A DNA stretch of 51,120 nucleotides from an uncultured Alphaproteobacteria bacterium (GCA_947588655.1 CANPYS010000010.1:1-51120); one strand, 5' to 3'. Shown: positions 1-8,495, counted from the first letter of the stretch. The notes: generated by a model not told the origin, from the letters alone. Translations and numbers: made by a program.

Positions 1-11
1 GCAAGAAAGCC

Positions 12-39
12 AAAAACAACAAAAGTAATTGTTGTTTTT
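12..39. terminator. AT-rich hairpin, possible terminator
   Basis: A nine-pair stem (12-20 with 31-39, AAAAACAAC against GTTGTTTTT) closes a ten-base loop and runs into Ts on the plus side and As on the other. It could end transcription of a gene to the left of the window. The stem is mostly A-T, so this is weak. Confidence 0.3.
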
Positions 40-89
40 TAGGCGAGATAACGCGATTGTTAGCTTGCGAGGTGCTGGCAGGCACACAA

Positions 90-178
90 CGTCACTCTGA
101 GCGGAGCGAAGAGTCCAGGACAACAAATAAGCTATTTTTCCTCCTGGATCCTTCCACCCTTCGGGTGTCAGGATGACG
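90..178. repeat. Palindromic repeat unit, copy A
   Basis: An 89-bp unit bounded by CGTCA and TGACG, with internal complementary arms TCCAGGA and TCCTGGA. A related unit lies in opposite orientation at 11337-11436. Both contain CGTCACTCTGAGC followed shortly by GCGAAGAGTCCAGGAC when read in the same sense. It looks like a dispersed non-coding intergenic palindrome. No coding potential is apparent. Confidence 0.75.
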
Positions 179-216
179 GCCCTAGGCAGCCGCACCCTTT
201 ATTGTACCCAAGCCGA

Positions 217-340
217 GGGAATGCGGAGAGTGGTACAGATATCGTGGTTTTGGTGGCAAAAGTACCGCAGTGTACATAAAGGTACATGAGGACACTTTTG
301 ACACAAAAACTGCGCTAGATGTGCCGCTATACGCATTCCC
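217..340. repeat. Long imperfect hairpin element, copy A
   Basis: The whole 124 bp folds on itself. GGGAATGCG (217-225) pairs with CGCATTCCC (332-340), an inner CAAAAGT pairs with ACTTTTG, and the tip pairs TGTAC with GTACA. A homologous inverted copy at 11177-11301 keeps the pairing with different bases, so the fold itself seems conserved. It sits 38 bp from the palindromic unit at 90-178, and the two parts keep similar spacing in the second copy. MITE-like element or structured RNA are both possible. Confidence 0.7.
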
Positions 341-345
341 ATGAT

Positions 346-385
346 AAAAAAACAGCGGTAACCCTTAAAAAAAAGGCCACCACTG
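346..385 (-). terminator. Intrinsic terminator after the 124-residue orphan gene
   Basis: On the minus strand an interrupted stem (CAG, GGT and CCTT pairing with AAGG, ACC and CTG) is followed by seven Ts. It lies just past the stop codon of the gene at 397-771. Confidence 0.6.
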
Positions 386-396
386 TCTTTTATGAA

Positions 397-771
397 CTAG
401 ATCAAGATATCCCAAACATCCTGATTACTTGGAAACTCTGAAAGCTCCACACCTAGCATCCACGCTTCATATTCAGGCGTAGATGCAAAATATGAAGTAT
501 CAGACTTTTCAAGTGTGCCGCCAAAAGCTTCTTGCAACGCTTTAGCATGCTCTTTAGTACCGACAAAACAGACGTACCCGTAATCCCCAAACATAAAGAC
601 TTCCACTGCGAGTCCCGTCTCCTCGTAAATAGAATAAATGACATTCCGAAGGACAGATCCATAAGAATCACGACAAATGAAAATTTTGCCACAATTTTTC
701 ACTTCAGAAAAAGATTGAGAAAGCCTCGCTTTCGCAAACTCTAAAGCTTGTTTTTTAGTCATTTTGTTCAT
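397..771 (-). CDS. Hypothetical protein, 124 residues
   Basis: Not recognised. The product is a small, mildly acidic soluble protein with no signal peptide or membrane segment. It opens with a lysine-rich helix (MNKMTKKQALEFAKARL), followed by alternating short strands that contain two cysteines (CGKIFICRDSYG) and a Gly/Tyr turn (FGDYGYVCFVG). It has its own promoter (811-839) and its own terminator (346-385), so it is a single-gene unit. Its promoter and leader resemble those of the two WG-repeat genes and the orphan gene at 37434, which suggests shared expression. A nine-pair perfect inverted repeat (465-473 with 489-497) lies inside the gene. Function cannot be assigned. Confidence 0.7.
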   Translation of the reverse strand: MNKMTKKQALEFAKARLSQSFSEVKNCGKIFICRDSYGSVLRNVIYSIYEETGLAVEVFMFGDYGYVCFVGTKEHAKALQEAFGGTLEKSDTSYFASTPEYEAWMLGVELSEFPSNQDVWDILI

Positions 772-810
772 ATTTTAAATAAGTTAATAATAATTTCTGT
801 TTACGATTAC

Positions 811-839
811 AGTATACCATATTTTGAGGGGCATTGCAA
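811..839 (-). promoter_or_regulatory. Sigma-70-type promoter of the 124-residue orphan gene
   Basis: Minus strand: -35 TTGCAA (834-839), 17-base spacer, -10 TATACT (811-816). The bases downstream (GTAATCGTAAA, later ATTATTAAC) match the leader of the WG-repeat genes, which supports the placement. Confidence 0.65.
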
Positions 840-2264
840 CTAAAAAAACAAGTCGCGTTCGCCTTGCCGAATACGCTCTAATTTTTGCATTAATTCACGC
901 TTAATCGGGTTAGAATCCGGAATTTCCGCAAGCTCTGCCTCAATCCGCGCCAAACCTTTAGCCCTCACCTCAGGAGACGCATAATCCGTGAGATATTCGG
1001 TCAGGGTCAAAAGCGCGTTTGGCGTGCAGAATTTTTTAACAAACCCCGGAATAGCAAACTCCATAAAATGCTCGCCCGTCCGTCCCAAACGATAACACCC
1101 CGTGCAAAATGAGGGCAAAAAGCCGTGTTCGCAAAGCTCGCCAATCACACTGTCCAGCGGCCGATTATCATTGAGGACAAATTGGCTCTTTTTGGCGCTT
1201 TCTACAGTGTCTTCCTTGCTATAAGCCCCTACCCCGATATCCGAACCGGCGTCAATTTGGCTGATTCCATAAGAGATAGCCTCATTTCTTAAAGCCACAG
1301 GCTCACGAGCCGTTAAAATCATGCCCGTATAAGGCACAGCAAGCCGAATAACGGCAATCATCTTCATAAAATCGGCATCGGAGGCCTGATAAGGCGGCCG
1401 ATCAGCATACGATGTGCCAATCGCCGGCTCAATACGCGGAAAACTGATGGTATGCGGCCCAACACCGAACTTTTGCTCCAAATGAATGGTATGGGAAAGC
1501 ATCGCCAAAGCCTCAAATTTATGATTATAAAGCCCGATAAGAGCCCCCATGCCCACATCGTCAATGCCGGCTTCCATCGCGCGGTCAAAGGCAAAAAGCC
1601 GCCAAAGATAATTGGCTTTCAGCCCGCTCGGGTGAACTTTGGCATAAGTTGGTTGGTGATAGGTTTCCTGAAAAATCTGATAAGTGCCGATACCAGCTGA
1701 TTTCACACGCCGAAAGCCTTCCACATCAAGCGGTGCGGCATTAATATTCACGCGCCTGATTTCGCCCTTGCCTTCCTTGGTTTCATAGACTTTACAAACC
1801 GTATCATAAATAAAATCAGCATCATAGCGCGGATGTTCGCCATAAACCAAAATCAAGCGTTTATGCCCTTTGCTTTCCAACATACGCACTTCTTTTTCAA
1901 GTTCTTTGAGGCTCAAGGTGCGGCGCACCAGCTCCGTATTTGACTGACGAAAAGCACAATAAACACAATTATTGATACAATCATTACCGATATAAAGTGG
2001 CGCAAACAGCACAATACGATTGCCGTAAATCCGGCGTTTTAACTCTTGAGCGCCCTCTTTGATTTCCGCCACAAGCGCCGGATCGTCCGTATTTAAAAGA
2101 GCAGCCATTTCCGGCAATTCCAAACGATTTTTATCCAAAGACTTTGCAATAATTTCACGCACACGCCCTTTATCATTGCTTTTATGCGTGAGCAATTCTT
2201 CAATTTCCGCCTCGTTGATAAACGATTTCAAACCTTCAACATCAATTTTGGGTAAACCTGTCAT
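840..2264 (-). CDS. hydG: [FeFe]-hydrogenase H-cluster maturase HydG (radical SAM tyrosine lyase)
   Basis: HydG cleaves tyrosine with SAM chemistry to make the CO and cyanide ligands of the hydrogenase H-cluster. The 474-residue length matches the family. The radical-SAM cluster motif CINNCVYC (CxxxCxxC) lies near residue 95. The C-terminal auxiliary-cluster motif CX2CX22C (CTGC, 22 residues, then C) is intact and separates HydG from ThiH. The ATG at 2264 overlaps the hydF stop codon (ATGA); an in-frame extension upstream to 2348 lies inside hydF and is unlikely. It is the last gene of an elbB/tatD/tcdA/hydF/hydG run. hydE and the hydrogenase structural gene are not in the window. Confidence 0.93.
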   Translation of the reverse strand: MTGLPKIDVEGLKSFINEAEIEELLTHKSNDKGRVREIIAKSLDKNRLELPEMAALLNTDDPALVAEIKEGAQELKRRIYGNRIVLFAPLYIGNDCINNCVYCAFRQSNTELVRRTLSLKELEKEVRMLESKGHKRLILVYGEHPRYDADFIYDTVCKVYETKEGKGEIRRVNINAAPLDVEGFRRVKSAGIGTYQIFQETYHQPTYAKVHPSGLKANYLWRLFAFDRAMEAGIDDVGMGALIGLYNHKFEALAMLSHTIHLEQKFGVGPHTISFPRIEPAIGTSYADRPPYQASDADFMKMIAVIRLAVPYTGMILTAREPVALRNEAISYGISQIDAGSDIGVGAYSKEDTVESAKKSQFVLNDNRPLDSVIGELCEHGFLPSFCTGCYRLGRTGEHFMEFAIPGFVKKFCTPNALLTLTEYLTDYASPEVRAKGLARIEAELAEIPDSNPIKRELMQKLERIRQGERDLFF

Positions 2265-3472
2265 TTTTTTAATTTTTGATACCTCTCTAAAATTTCCGGA
2301 AAAGGCGCTAAAACCCTTTCCAACACACCGTTTAAAGCCGCAAGACAAACGCCGTAATTGGTCATCGGCACGCCTTGGGATAAACTCTGATGAATGCGGC
2401 TTAAAATCTCACGCCGGTTTTGCGTGCAACCGCCACATTGAATAACAAGCTTGTAATCGGACAGATTTTTTGCAAAATCACACCCCGAAACATGGTCAAT
2501 TTGTAAATTTGTGCCTGTTTTCTGCCGCAAAAGATTCGGAATTTTAACCGTGCCAATGTCATCTTCAATCGCGTGATGCGTGCAAGATTCCGCAATCAAA
2601 ACCTTATCGCCGTCTTTTAAAGTCCAAATAGCCCCTGCCCCTTCGCTCATTTTCAAAAGGTCGCCTTTTAAGCGCGCCATCAAAATGGAAAACGTGGTAC
2701 AAGGCACCGAAGGCGGCGTTTGCGCCACCATTTGCTTTACAACTTGCGAATCGCAAACAACTAAATCCGGCTCTTTTTTAAGGTTTTTCAAGGCGTTAAG
2801 ATATGTATCTTCTTGCACAACCAAAACATTTTGATGATGATCCAAACAATCGCGAATAGCTTGCACTTGGGGCAAAATAAGCCGCCCTTTCGGCGCCTCA
2901 TAATCAATCGGCACAATCATCACCACCAAGCCACCTTTTGGGGCTAAATCGCCCAAAAGCGGGGGTGGCGTTAAAAAGGAATCAGGAGAGATTTTCAAAA
3001 GTGCGGCGGTCAAAGCAGATAAAACCTGATGACGGCTTTGAAGATCAAGCGCATTTACGGCAAGCTCGTCCGAGGGTAAATCCGGATATAAATCCGCCTT
3101 ATTATAAACTTTAAGAACCGGTAGAGAGCGTTTTTCAATTTCAGATAAAATTTCTTCTTCCGGTGCGCCAAATTGATTGCCGTCCAAGACCAAAACCGCC
3201 ACATCAGCCCGATCCAAAACAAGACGTGTTTTTTGCAATCGTTCGGCAGATAAAACCGTATCATCGCCAAAACCCGCGGTATCAAGCCACAAAACAGGTC
3301 CTAAAGGTAAGAGCTCCTGTGCTTTTTCAACCACATCGGTTGTTGTGCCAGCAATTTCTGAGGTAATGGACACATGCTGACCGGTCACCAAGTTCAAAAA
3401 GCTTGATTTTCCGGCATTAACGCGCCCCAAGAGGGCAATTTGAAGGCGTAGGCCTTTAGGCGTTTGCAACAT
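2261..3472 (-). CDS. hydF: [FeFe]-hydrogenase maturation GTPase HydF
   Basis: HydF is the GTPase scaffold that receives the di-iron precursor from HydE and HydG and loads it into the apo-hydrogenase. The N-terminal G domain shows P-loop GRVNAGKS, a switch region with GTTTD, DTAG, and NKAD. Near the C-terminus the iron-sulfur motifs are CTHH (the CxH element) and QCGGC. The usual His directly before the CxxC pair is replaced here by Gln. The ATG at 3472 follows GGAG at good distance; an upstream TTG at 3490 is less likely. It overlaps tcdA by 17 bp and hydG by 4 bp, so translation is probably coupled. Confidence 0.92.
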   Translation of the reverse strand: MLQTPKGLRLQIALLGRVNAGKSSFLNLVTGQHVSITSEIAGTTTDVVEKAQELLPLGPVLWLDTAGFGDDTVLSAERLQKTRLVLDRADVAVLVLDGNQFGAPEEEILSEIEKRSLPVLKVYNKADLYPDLPSDELAVNALDLQSRHQVLSALTAALLKISPDSFLTPPPLLGDLAPKGGLVVMIVPIDYEAPKGRLILPQVQAIRDCLDHHQNVLVVQEDTYLNALKNLKKEPDLVVCDSQVVKQMVAQTPPSVPCTTFSILMARLKGDLLKMSEGAGAIWTLKDGDKVLIAESCTHHAIEDDIGTVKIPNLLRQKTGTNLQIDHVSGCDFAKNLSDYKLVIQCGGCTQNRREILSRIHQSLSQGVPMTNYGVCLAALNGVLERVLAPFPEILERYQKLKK

Positions 3473-4199
3473 GTGAAGACGCTCCGACAAGTTTCAAAAT
3501 CACAAAATGAGCCATTGTCAAGCCAAAAACCGCTGTTATCGTAGGCATAGAGCCCAAAATACTTTTACCGCCGGCAGGGTTTGGGGAAATGGCATTTTCA
3601 GGTAAGTTAGACTCTTCGGCTGAAAAAACGCAATCAATATTTTCAATTTGAACACCGCATTTTTTCAAATTTTGCCGAACTTTGCGCGCCATGGTGCAAT
3701 TTTTGGTTTCGGAAAGCTTTGCCACCCGAACGGCGGAAATATCTTTTTTAAGCGCCGCCCCCATGGAAGAAATAAAGGGAATTTTCTTTTGGGAAAGGGC
3801 TTTCATCAACGCGCATTTGGCCGAAATGGTATCAATAGCGTCCACAACAAAATCAACTTTTTGATTTAATAAAATATTGATATTTTCGTTTGTTAGAAAA
3901 ACATCTTCAAGTTTTACTTCACAATCAGGATTAATTTCCGCCACACGTTTTTGCGCCACAATTGTTTTCTTTTGCCCGAGGGTGGAAGAAAGCGCCAAAA
4001 TCTGCCGATTGATGTTGGAAGGCTCAAAAGTATCAAAATCAACCAAAATCAAATGCCCCACGCCAGCACGCGCCAAGGCCTCCAAGGCATAGCCGCCCAC
4101 GGCCCCGAGCCCGACAATCATGACGGTCGCTTGAGAAAGTTTTTGCATGGCTTTTGCCCCCAAAAGGGCTTCGGTACGTTGAAAACGAGGGTTATTCAT
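3456..4199 (-). CDS. tcdA: ThiF/E1-like adenylating enzyme, TcdA (CsdL) type
   Basis: The E1-like fold activates a carboxylate with ATP. The TcdA branch cyclises tRNA threonylcarbamoyladenosine (t6A37). The nucleotide-binding loop is GLGAVGGYALE near the start, followed by DFDTFEPSNINRQ, which carries the ATP-contacting Asp and Arg. A later stretch contains NCTMARKVRQ, and a Pro/Gly-rich turn (NPAGGKSILGSMP) lies near the C-terminus. At 247 residues it is close to E. coli TcdA. The ATG at 4199 overlaps the tatD stop; an in-frame extension to 4247 would lie inside tatD. Its place between tatD and hydF is notable, but no hydrogenase role can be inferred from sequence alone. Confidence 0.85.
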   Translation of the reverse strand: MNNPRFQRTEALLGAKAMQKLSQATVMIVGLGAVGGYALEALARAGVGHLILVDFDTFEPSNINRQILALSSTLGQKKTIVAQKRVAEINPDCEVKLEDVFLTNENINILLNQKVDFVVDAIDTISAKCALMKALSQKKIPFISSMGAALKKDISAVRVAKLSETKNCTMARKVRQNLKKCGVQIENIDCVFSAEESNLPENAISPNPAGGKSILGSMPTITAVFGLTMAHFVILKLVGASSHVANA

Positions 4200-4896
4200 G
4201 AGTAAGCTCCAAGGCATTAAGGTAAAGTCGGTTTGCCAATTCTTCAAGCTTTTCCATCCGGATATCCGCTATTTTTTGAACAAGATTCGGGAGCTCATCA
4301 AGTGCTGTCTGATAAGGCGCGTCACTTTCTAATAAAAGTTTATCCGCCGGAATGAGCCTTAAAATTTCCGTTGCGGTTTTATTTTTCAAAATGGAGGCAT
4401 TAACCGCAATCATCCCGCCGTATTTCAAGATTTGCCGCACTTGTTCGGGGCGAGCGTTAAAGGAATGAATCACAAATTTTTCAGGCAGTTTCGGGAAATA
4501 TTTTGTCATAACCGGCCATGCTTTCACGGCATGAATAAGAATCGGGCGATGATAAGCTTGAGCCAAGCGAATATGCGTCTCAAAAATGCTTTCTTGGACT
4601 TCCCGATGCGCGCCTTTCAAAAAATCCAGACCACATTCGCCGACCAAAGCTTGCGGAAAAGCGCGGAGTTTGTCTTCAAGCATACTTTCAAAATTTTCGG
4701 GAGCTTCCTCGGCATACCATGGATGCAAGCCAAATGCCGGCACCACATTTTGCGGAAATTTTTGATAAAGCGCCGCCACCTGAGCCCAATCGGAAAGGTG
4801 CGCACTCACACAAACAGCGCGCGTGACATCCCTGCCCCATTCTGGCGGCAACGTTTCAAAATCGTGCAAATGAAGATGTGTATCAAATAGTCGCAT
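4192..4896 (-). CDS. TatD-family metal-dependent hydrolase
   Basis: TatD proteins are TIM-barrel metal-dependent nucleases or hydrolases of the amidohydrolase superfamily. The metal ligands are visible in order: DTHLHLHDF at the N-terminus, GECGLDF, HAVKAWP, HSFNARPEQ and ESDAPYQ. At 234 residues it is somewhat shorter than the usual 255-265. It starts 5 bp after elbB and overlaps tcdA by 8 bp. Whether it acts on DNA or on another substrate cannot be read from the sequence. Confidence 0.85.
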   Translation of the reverse strand: MRLFDTHLHLHDFETLPPEWGRDVTRAVCVSAHLSDWAQVAALYQKFPQNVVPAFGLHPWYAEEAPENFESMLEDKLRAFPQALVGECGLDFLKGAHREVQESIFETHIRLAQAYHRPILIHAVKAWPVMTKYFPKLPEKFVIHSFNARPEQVRQILKYGGMIAVNASILKNKTATEILRLIPADKLLLESDAPYQTALDELPNLVQKIADIRMEKLEELANRLYLNALELTHE

Positions 4897-4901
4897 GTAG
4901 T

Positions 4902-5564
4902 TTACATCATTTCAAGCATGGCTTTTACTAGATTATTCGCGCCCTCGCAGACTTCTTTTATGGATTGCGCAAGCATGTATGCCGGTGTGGTCACCACGCG
5001 GTGAATTTCATCTACACAAACATCTGTTGTGGCACAAGCTTCAAAGACCGCACCTGTTTGACGAATAGATGCCGCCACGCCTTCATCATTACCAATGGTT
5101 ACTTTCACGCCCTCACCGCCCAAAACTTTGGCAATGACGACAGGCGCAATGCACATCGCGCCAATAACAAGCCCGGCTTTGTAGCTGTTCCAGATGGTTT
5201 GACGAATACCTGCATCAACGCTACAGCTTACCCCGCTTTGCGAAAAGTCGCACCAATTAATCACCGCTCCTATCCCGCCGGGGAAGATAATGCCATCATA
5301 TTCATCTGTCTTAAAATCTTTGAGGAGCTTGATGTTCCCTCGGGCAATGCGTGCGGATTCCACCAAAACATTGCGTTTTTCCGAAACGGTTTTGCCGCTA
5401 AAGTGGTTCACAACAGCTGCCTGATCAATATCAGGAGCAAAGCATTGATAAGTACAATTCGCGCAATCAATAGCCAAAAGCGCGCAGGTTGCTTCATGGA
5501 TTTCAGAGCCGTCCGCACGGCCGCAACCGGAAAGCACAACGGCAAAACGAGGATTCTTTTTCAT
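4902..5564 (-). CDS. elbB: ElbB/GATase1-like glyoxalase
   Basis: This is a DJ-1/PfpI-superfamily protein of the ElbB branch, reported to have glyoxalase activity and linked historically to isoprenoid biosynthesis. Diagnostic stretches are VLSGCGRADGSEIHEA at the N-terminus, a GIIFPGGIGAV turn and GAMCIAPVV, which carries the nucleophile-elbow Cys. The ATG at 5564 has AAGGA eight bases upstream; extending to 5633 adds an unconserved basic peptide. The 220-residue length fits the family. It is first in the minus-strand run leading to hydF/hydG and divergent from the M16 peptidase. Confidence 0.85.
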   Translation of the reverse strand: MKKNPRFAVVLSGCGRADGSEIHEATCALLAIDCANCTYQCFAPDIDQAAVVNHFSGKTVSEKRNVLVESARIARGNIKLLKDFKTDEYDGIIFPGGIGAVINWCDFSQSGVSCSVDAGIRQTIWNSYKAGLVIGAMCIAPVVIAKVLGGEGVKVTIGNDEGVAASIRQTGAVFEACATTDVCVDEIHRVVTTPAYMLAQSIKEVCEGANNLVKAMLEMM

Positions 5565-5594
5565 AAGCGATGTCCTTTTTCTTAAATTTAAGGG

Positions 5595-5622
5595 TTGATT
5601 TATCTTATAGGAGCTATATAAT
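5595..5622 (+). promoter_or_regulatory. Promoter of the M16 peptidase gene
   Basis: TTGATT (5595-5600), 16-base spacer, and a perfect TATAAT (5617-5622). An AGGAAAG ribosome-binding site precedes the ATG at 5656. Confidence 0.65.
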
Positions 5623-5655
5623 GCTGTCAACAAAGATTTTAAACAGGAAAGATAA

Positions 5656-6918
5656 ATGAATACCGAACAAACAATTTTAAAAAACGGTTTAAGAATTATT
5701 ACGGCTGAACGTCCGCAGAATGAAACAGTTTCTTTAGGGCTTTGGGTAAATACCGGCTCAGCTTATGAGCAAAAAGAAAACAACGGTGTTTCGCATTTTG
5801 TGGAACACATGGTTTTTAAGGGCACTGAAAAGCGCAACGCTTTGCAAATTTCAGAAGAAATTGAAAACGTCGGTGGTCAAAGCAACGCTTATACCTCGCG
5901 CGAATTTACGGCATTTTATGCCAAAATGCTCAAAAACGATACCGAGCTTGCCCTTGACGTGTTGGCAGATTTTCTCATGGCGCCAACTTTTCCCGAAGAT
6001 GAAATTAAAAAGGAAAGAGAAGTTGTTGTGCAAGAAATTAAACAAAGCATAGACACACCAGATGATGCTATTTTTGATTATTTTCAGGAAACCGCCTTCC
6101 CTAACCAGCCACTTGGACGCACCATTTTAGGCCCAGCGGAAACAGTGCGCAGCTTCACACCTGATATTTTGCGCACATATATGAAGCATAATTATGCCGC
6201 CGAAAATACGGTAGCCGTGGCGGTTGGCAATATAAAACACGCCAATTTTGTAAAAATGGTTGAAGATAGACTCGCGAATTATCAAGCAAAAAAAGATTTT
6301 ACACCGGCAAAGCAGATTTATCAGGGCGGCTTTTATGAGCAAAAACGCAGCATTGAGCAGGCGCAAATGGTCTTAGGGTTTGAGGGCGTGCCTTATTACA
6401 ACACGTCTTATTATGCGCTTTCGGTATTTTCAACGCTTTTTGGCGGTGGTATGTCCTCGCGACTGTTCCAGGAAATCAGGGAAAAACGCGGGCTTGTTTA
6501 CACGGTCTATAGCTTTATGAATGCACACACCCAAAACGGTTTGTTTGGCATATATGCCGGCACTTCGGCAGACGAGCTCAACAAATTGATGCCCGTTGTC
6601 GCCGATGAAATTAAAAAGGTTGTGCAAGAAAAAGTGACTACCAAAGAGCTGGAACGCGCGAAAGTTCAGCTCAAAGCAAGCATGCTCATGGCGCTTGAAA
6701 GCACCTCTTCTTCGGCGGAAGTCATTGCCAGACAAATGCTTTTATATAACAGAGTTATTCCAACCAAAGAAACGGTGGAGCGGCTTGAAAGCGTGACAAT
6801 GGAAGATGTTCAAAATATCGCAAGGCAGATTTTTTCTAAAAATCCGACTTATACTCTTTTGGGCGACCTCAAGGAATATCCAAGCTTTGAAAAATTGCAA
6901 TCTTATTTAAAATTTTAA
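5656..6918 (+). CDS. M16B zinc peptidase, mitochondrial-processing-peptidase-like
   Basis: A 420-residue single-chain M16 peptidase of the type common in alphaproteobacteria, the lineage related to mitochondrial MPP-beta. The inverted zinc motif HFVEH (HxxEH) is near residue 48, with the distal Glu in a KKEREVVVQEIKQ helix. A C-terminal M16 domain follows (GGGMSSRLFQEIREKRGL, YAGTSAD). No signal peptide is seen, so a cytoplasmic location is likely. It is not adjacent to the second M16 pair at 42331-45056, which has an export signal or membrane anchor. Substrate unknown. Confidence 0.9.
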   Translation: MNTEQTILKNGLRIITAERPQNETVSLGLWVNTGSAYEQKENNGVSHFVEHMVFKGTEKRNALQISEEIENVGGQSNAYTSREFTAFYAKMLKNDTELALDVLADFLMAPTFPEDEIKKEREVVVQEIKQSIDTPDDAIFDYFQETAFPNQPLGRTILGPAETVRSFTPDILRTYMKHNYAAENTVAVAVGNIKHANFVKMVEDRLANYQAKKDFTPAKQIYQGGFYEQKRSIEQAQMVLGFEGVPYYNTSYYALSVFSTLFGGGMSSRLFQEIREKRGLVYTVYSFMNAHTQNGLFGIYAGTSADELNKLMPVVADEIKKVVQEKVTTKELERAKVQLKASMLMALESTSSSAEVIARQMLLYNRVIPTKETVERLESVTMEDVQNIARQIFSKNPTYTLLGDLKEYPSFEKLQSYLKF

Positions 6919-6978
6919 GGTTTATTAAGGAATACGCGCTTATCATAGTTGACATAGAGAAAAAATGGAGATGTAACC

Positions 6979-8046
6979 ATGTCGCGCGCGGAAGATATTT
7001 TTCAAAAGCTCATTTATTTTGGCGAAGATGCTATTGACGAGTTTATCATCAATCGGCAAACAGAAGAGCTATTCCTTGATTTCAAACAAGCGGTATCTAT
7101 TGGCAAAAATTACAATACCCTGCATCGGGACGATCGCAAAAATCTAGCCAAAGCCATTTCCGGTTTTGGCAATTCCGAAGGTGGCGTGATTGTTTGGGGT
7201 GTGGAATGCGCCCGCGATACGGAAATTGGTGATGTTGCGCAAGCTAAAGTGAAAGTGCAAAATGTACATCGGTTTTTAAGCTGGCTTGAAAGCGCTATTT
7301 CGGGTTGCACCGTGCCGAGTCACAATAAAGTGCGAAACCATATCATCAGTTGCGATAAAAACGGCGATGGCTTTGTGGCAACTTACATTCCAAAATCCGA
7401 GCTAAGTCCCTTAATGGCCGTAGGAAGCAGTACCATTTATATTCGCTCTGGCTCAAATACCGTGGCGGCGCCTTATGCCGTGATGGCCGGCATGTTCGGC
7501 AAACGACCGCAACCAAATATTGAACTGATATTGGAAGAAAAGTCTTTAGAAATTTTGAAAAACATTGATGAGGATATGCTTTATCCGCATACGATTGATA
7601 ATCCGCCTGAAAAATATATTCGTATTAACTTTGCCATACAAGCGCATAACGAAAGCAACGCCATTGCCCGCGAGATATTTTTATCATGCACCACACAATC
7701 AACAGGTGGCGAATATAATAAGGTTCGGTTTTTAAATTATAATCACTTGGATGCGCTTACAGGCATTGCCGGACATTTAAACCTCATCACGCGCCCCGAG
7801 CTTCGCCTGCCCCCGCGCGGGCTTTTAAAATTTGCAAATGTGCAAATTATTCTTTCGCCTTTCATTGAAGAAGATTTTCGTTTGGAGGGCGTGATTGGCG
7901 CAGACGGCGCTATGCCAAAAGATTTCCGGATTGAAATCCCGAAAAATCAGCTCCGTTCATTTGTAGCCAAGGCATTAAAAGGCGAAGATGAAACTCAAGC
8001 GCTTTGCAACGAGTTCTTTACCGAATTTTTACAAGGAAACATTTGA
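6979..8046 (+). CDS. AlbA_2 (Schlafen-like) DNA-binding domain protein
   Basis: The N-terminal ~160 residues match the AlbA_2 fold seen in many bacterial accessory regulators: an acidic FLDFK start, then [21 protein letters not shown], and a strand ending [10 protein letters not shown]. The rest (residues about 175-355) is a beta-rich region I do not recognise. There is no C-terminal winged-helix or ATPase extension. The gene has GGAG upstream of its ATG, and its TGA overlaps the rnhA ATG by one base (TGATG), so the two are probably translationally coupled. Function not assigned; nucleic-acid binding is the family expectation. Confidence 0.75.
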   Translation: MSRAEDIFQKLIYFGEDAIDEFIINRQTEELFLDFKQAVSIGKNYNTLHRDDRKNLAKAISGFGNSEGGVIVWGVECARDTEIGDVAQAKVKVQNVHRFLSWLESAISGCTVPSHNKVRNHIISCDKNGDGFVATYIPKSELSPLMAVGSSTIYIRSGSNTVAAPYAVMAGMFGKRPQPNIELILEEKSLEILKNIDEDMLYPHTIDNPPEKYIRINFAIQAHNESNAIAREIFLSCTTQSTGGEYNKVRFLNYNHLDALTGIAGHLNLITRPELRLPPRGLLKFANVQIILSPFIEEDFRLEGVIGADGAMPKDFRIEIPKNQLRSFVAKALKGEDETQALCNEFFTEFLQGNI

Positions 8047-8492
8047 TGACGGCTCGCATTGAAATTTTTACCGACGGTGCATGTTCGGGCAACCCCGGCG
8101 TTGGTGGTTGGGGCGTGCTCTTAAGGTATAAAGACATTGAAAAAGAGCTCTCGGGTGGTGCGAAAGAAACAACCAACAACCGCATGGAATTAACGGCTGT
8201 AATTGAGGCCTTAAAGGCGTTAAAAACGTCGTGCAACATCACGCTTTACACCGATAGCAAATATGTGATGAGCGGTATTACTGAATGGTTAGAAAATTGG
8301 AAGAAGAATAATTGGAAAACAGCGCATAAAAAAGGCGATGTCAAGAATGTGGATTTATGGCTTCAATTAGACGAGCTGATTCAAAAGCACGAAATCAGAT
8401 GGGTATGGGTCAAAGGACATAACGGACACGCTGAAAACGAGCGTGTAGATGCGTTGGCGCGTGCGGCTGTTGACAAACTCAAAGAAACATAA
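8046..8492 (+). CDS. rnhA: Ribonuclease HI
   Basis: RNase HI cuts the RNA strand of RNA-DNA hybrids. All four catalytic acidic residues are present: Asp in [11 protein letters not shown], Glu in [13 protein letters not shown], Asp in YTDSKYV and Asp in [10 protein letters not shown] basic-protrusion helix ([18 protein letters not shown]) is also present. The 148-residue length matches E. coli RnhA (155). The ATG at 8046 overlaps the preceding stop; an extension to 8004 would add a peptide inside the upstream gene. Confidence 0.96.
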   Translation: MTARIEIFTDGACSGNPGVGGWGVLLRYKDIEKELSGGAKETTNNRMELTAVIEALKALKTSCNITLYTDSKYVMSGITEWLENWKKNNWKTAHKKGDVKNVDLWLQLDELIQKHEIRWVWVKGHNGHAENERVDALARAAVDKLKET

Positions 8493-8495
8493 AGA

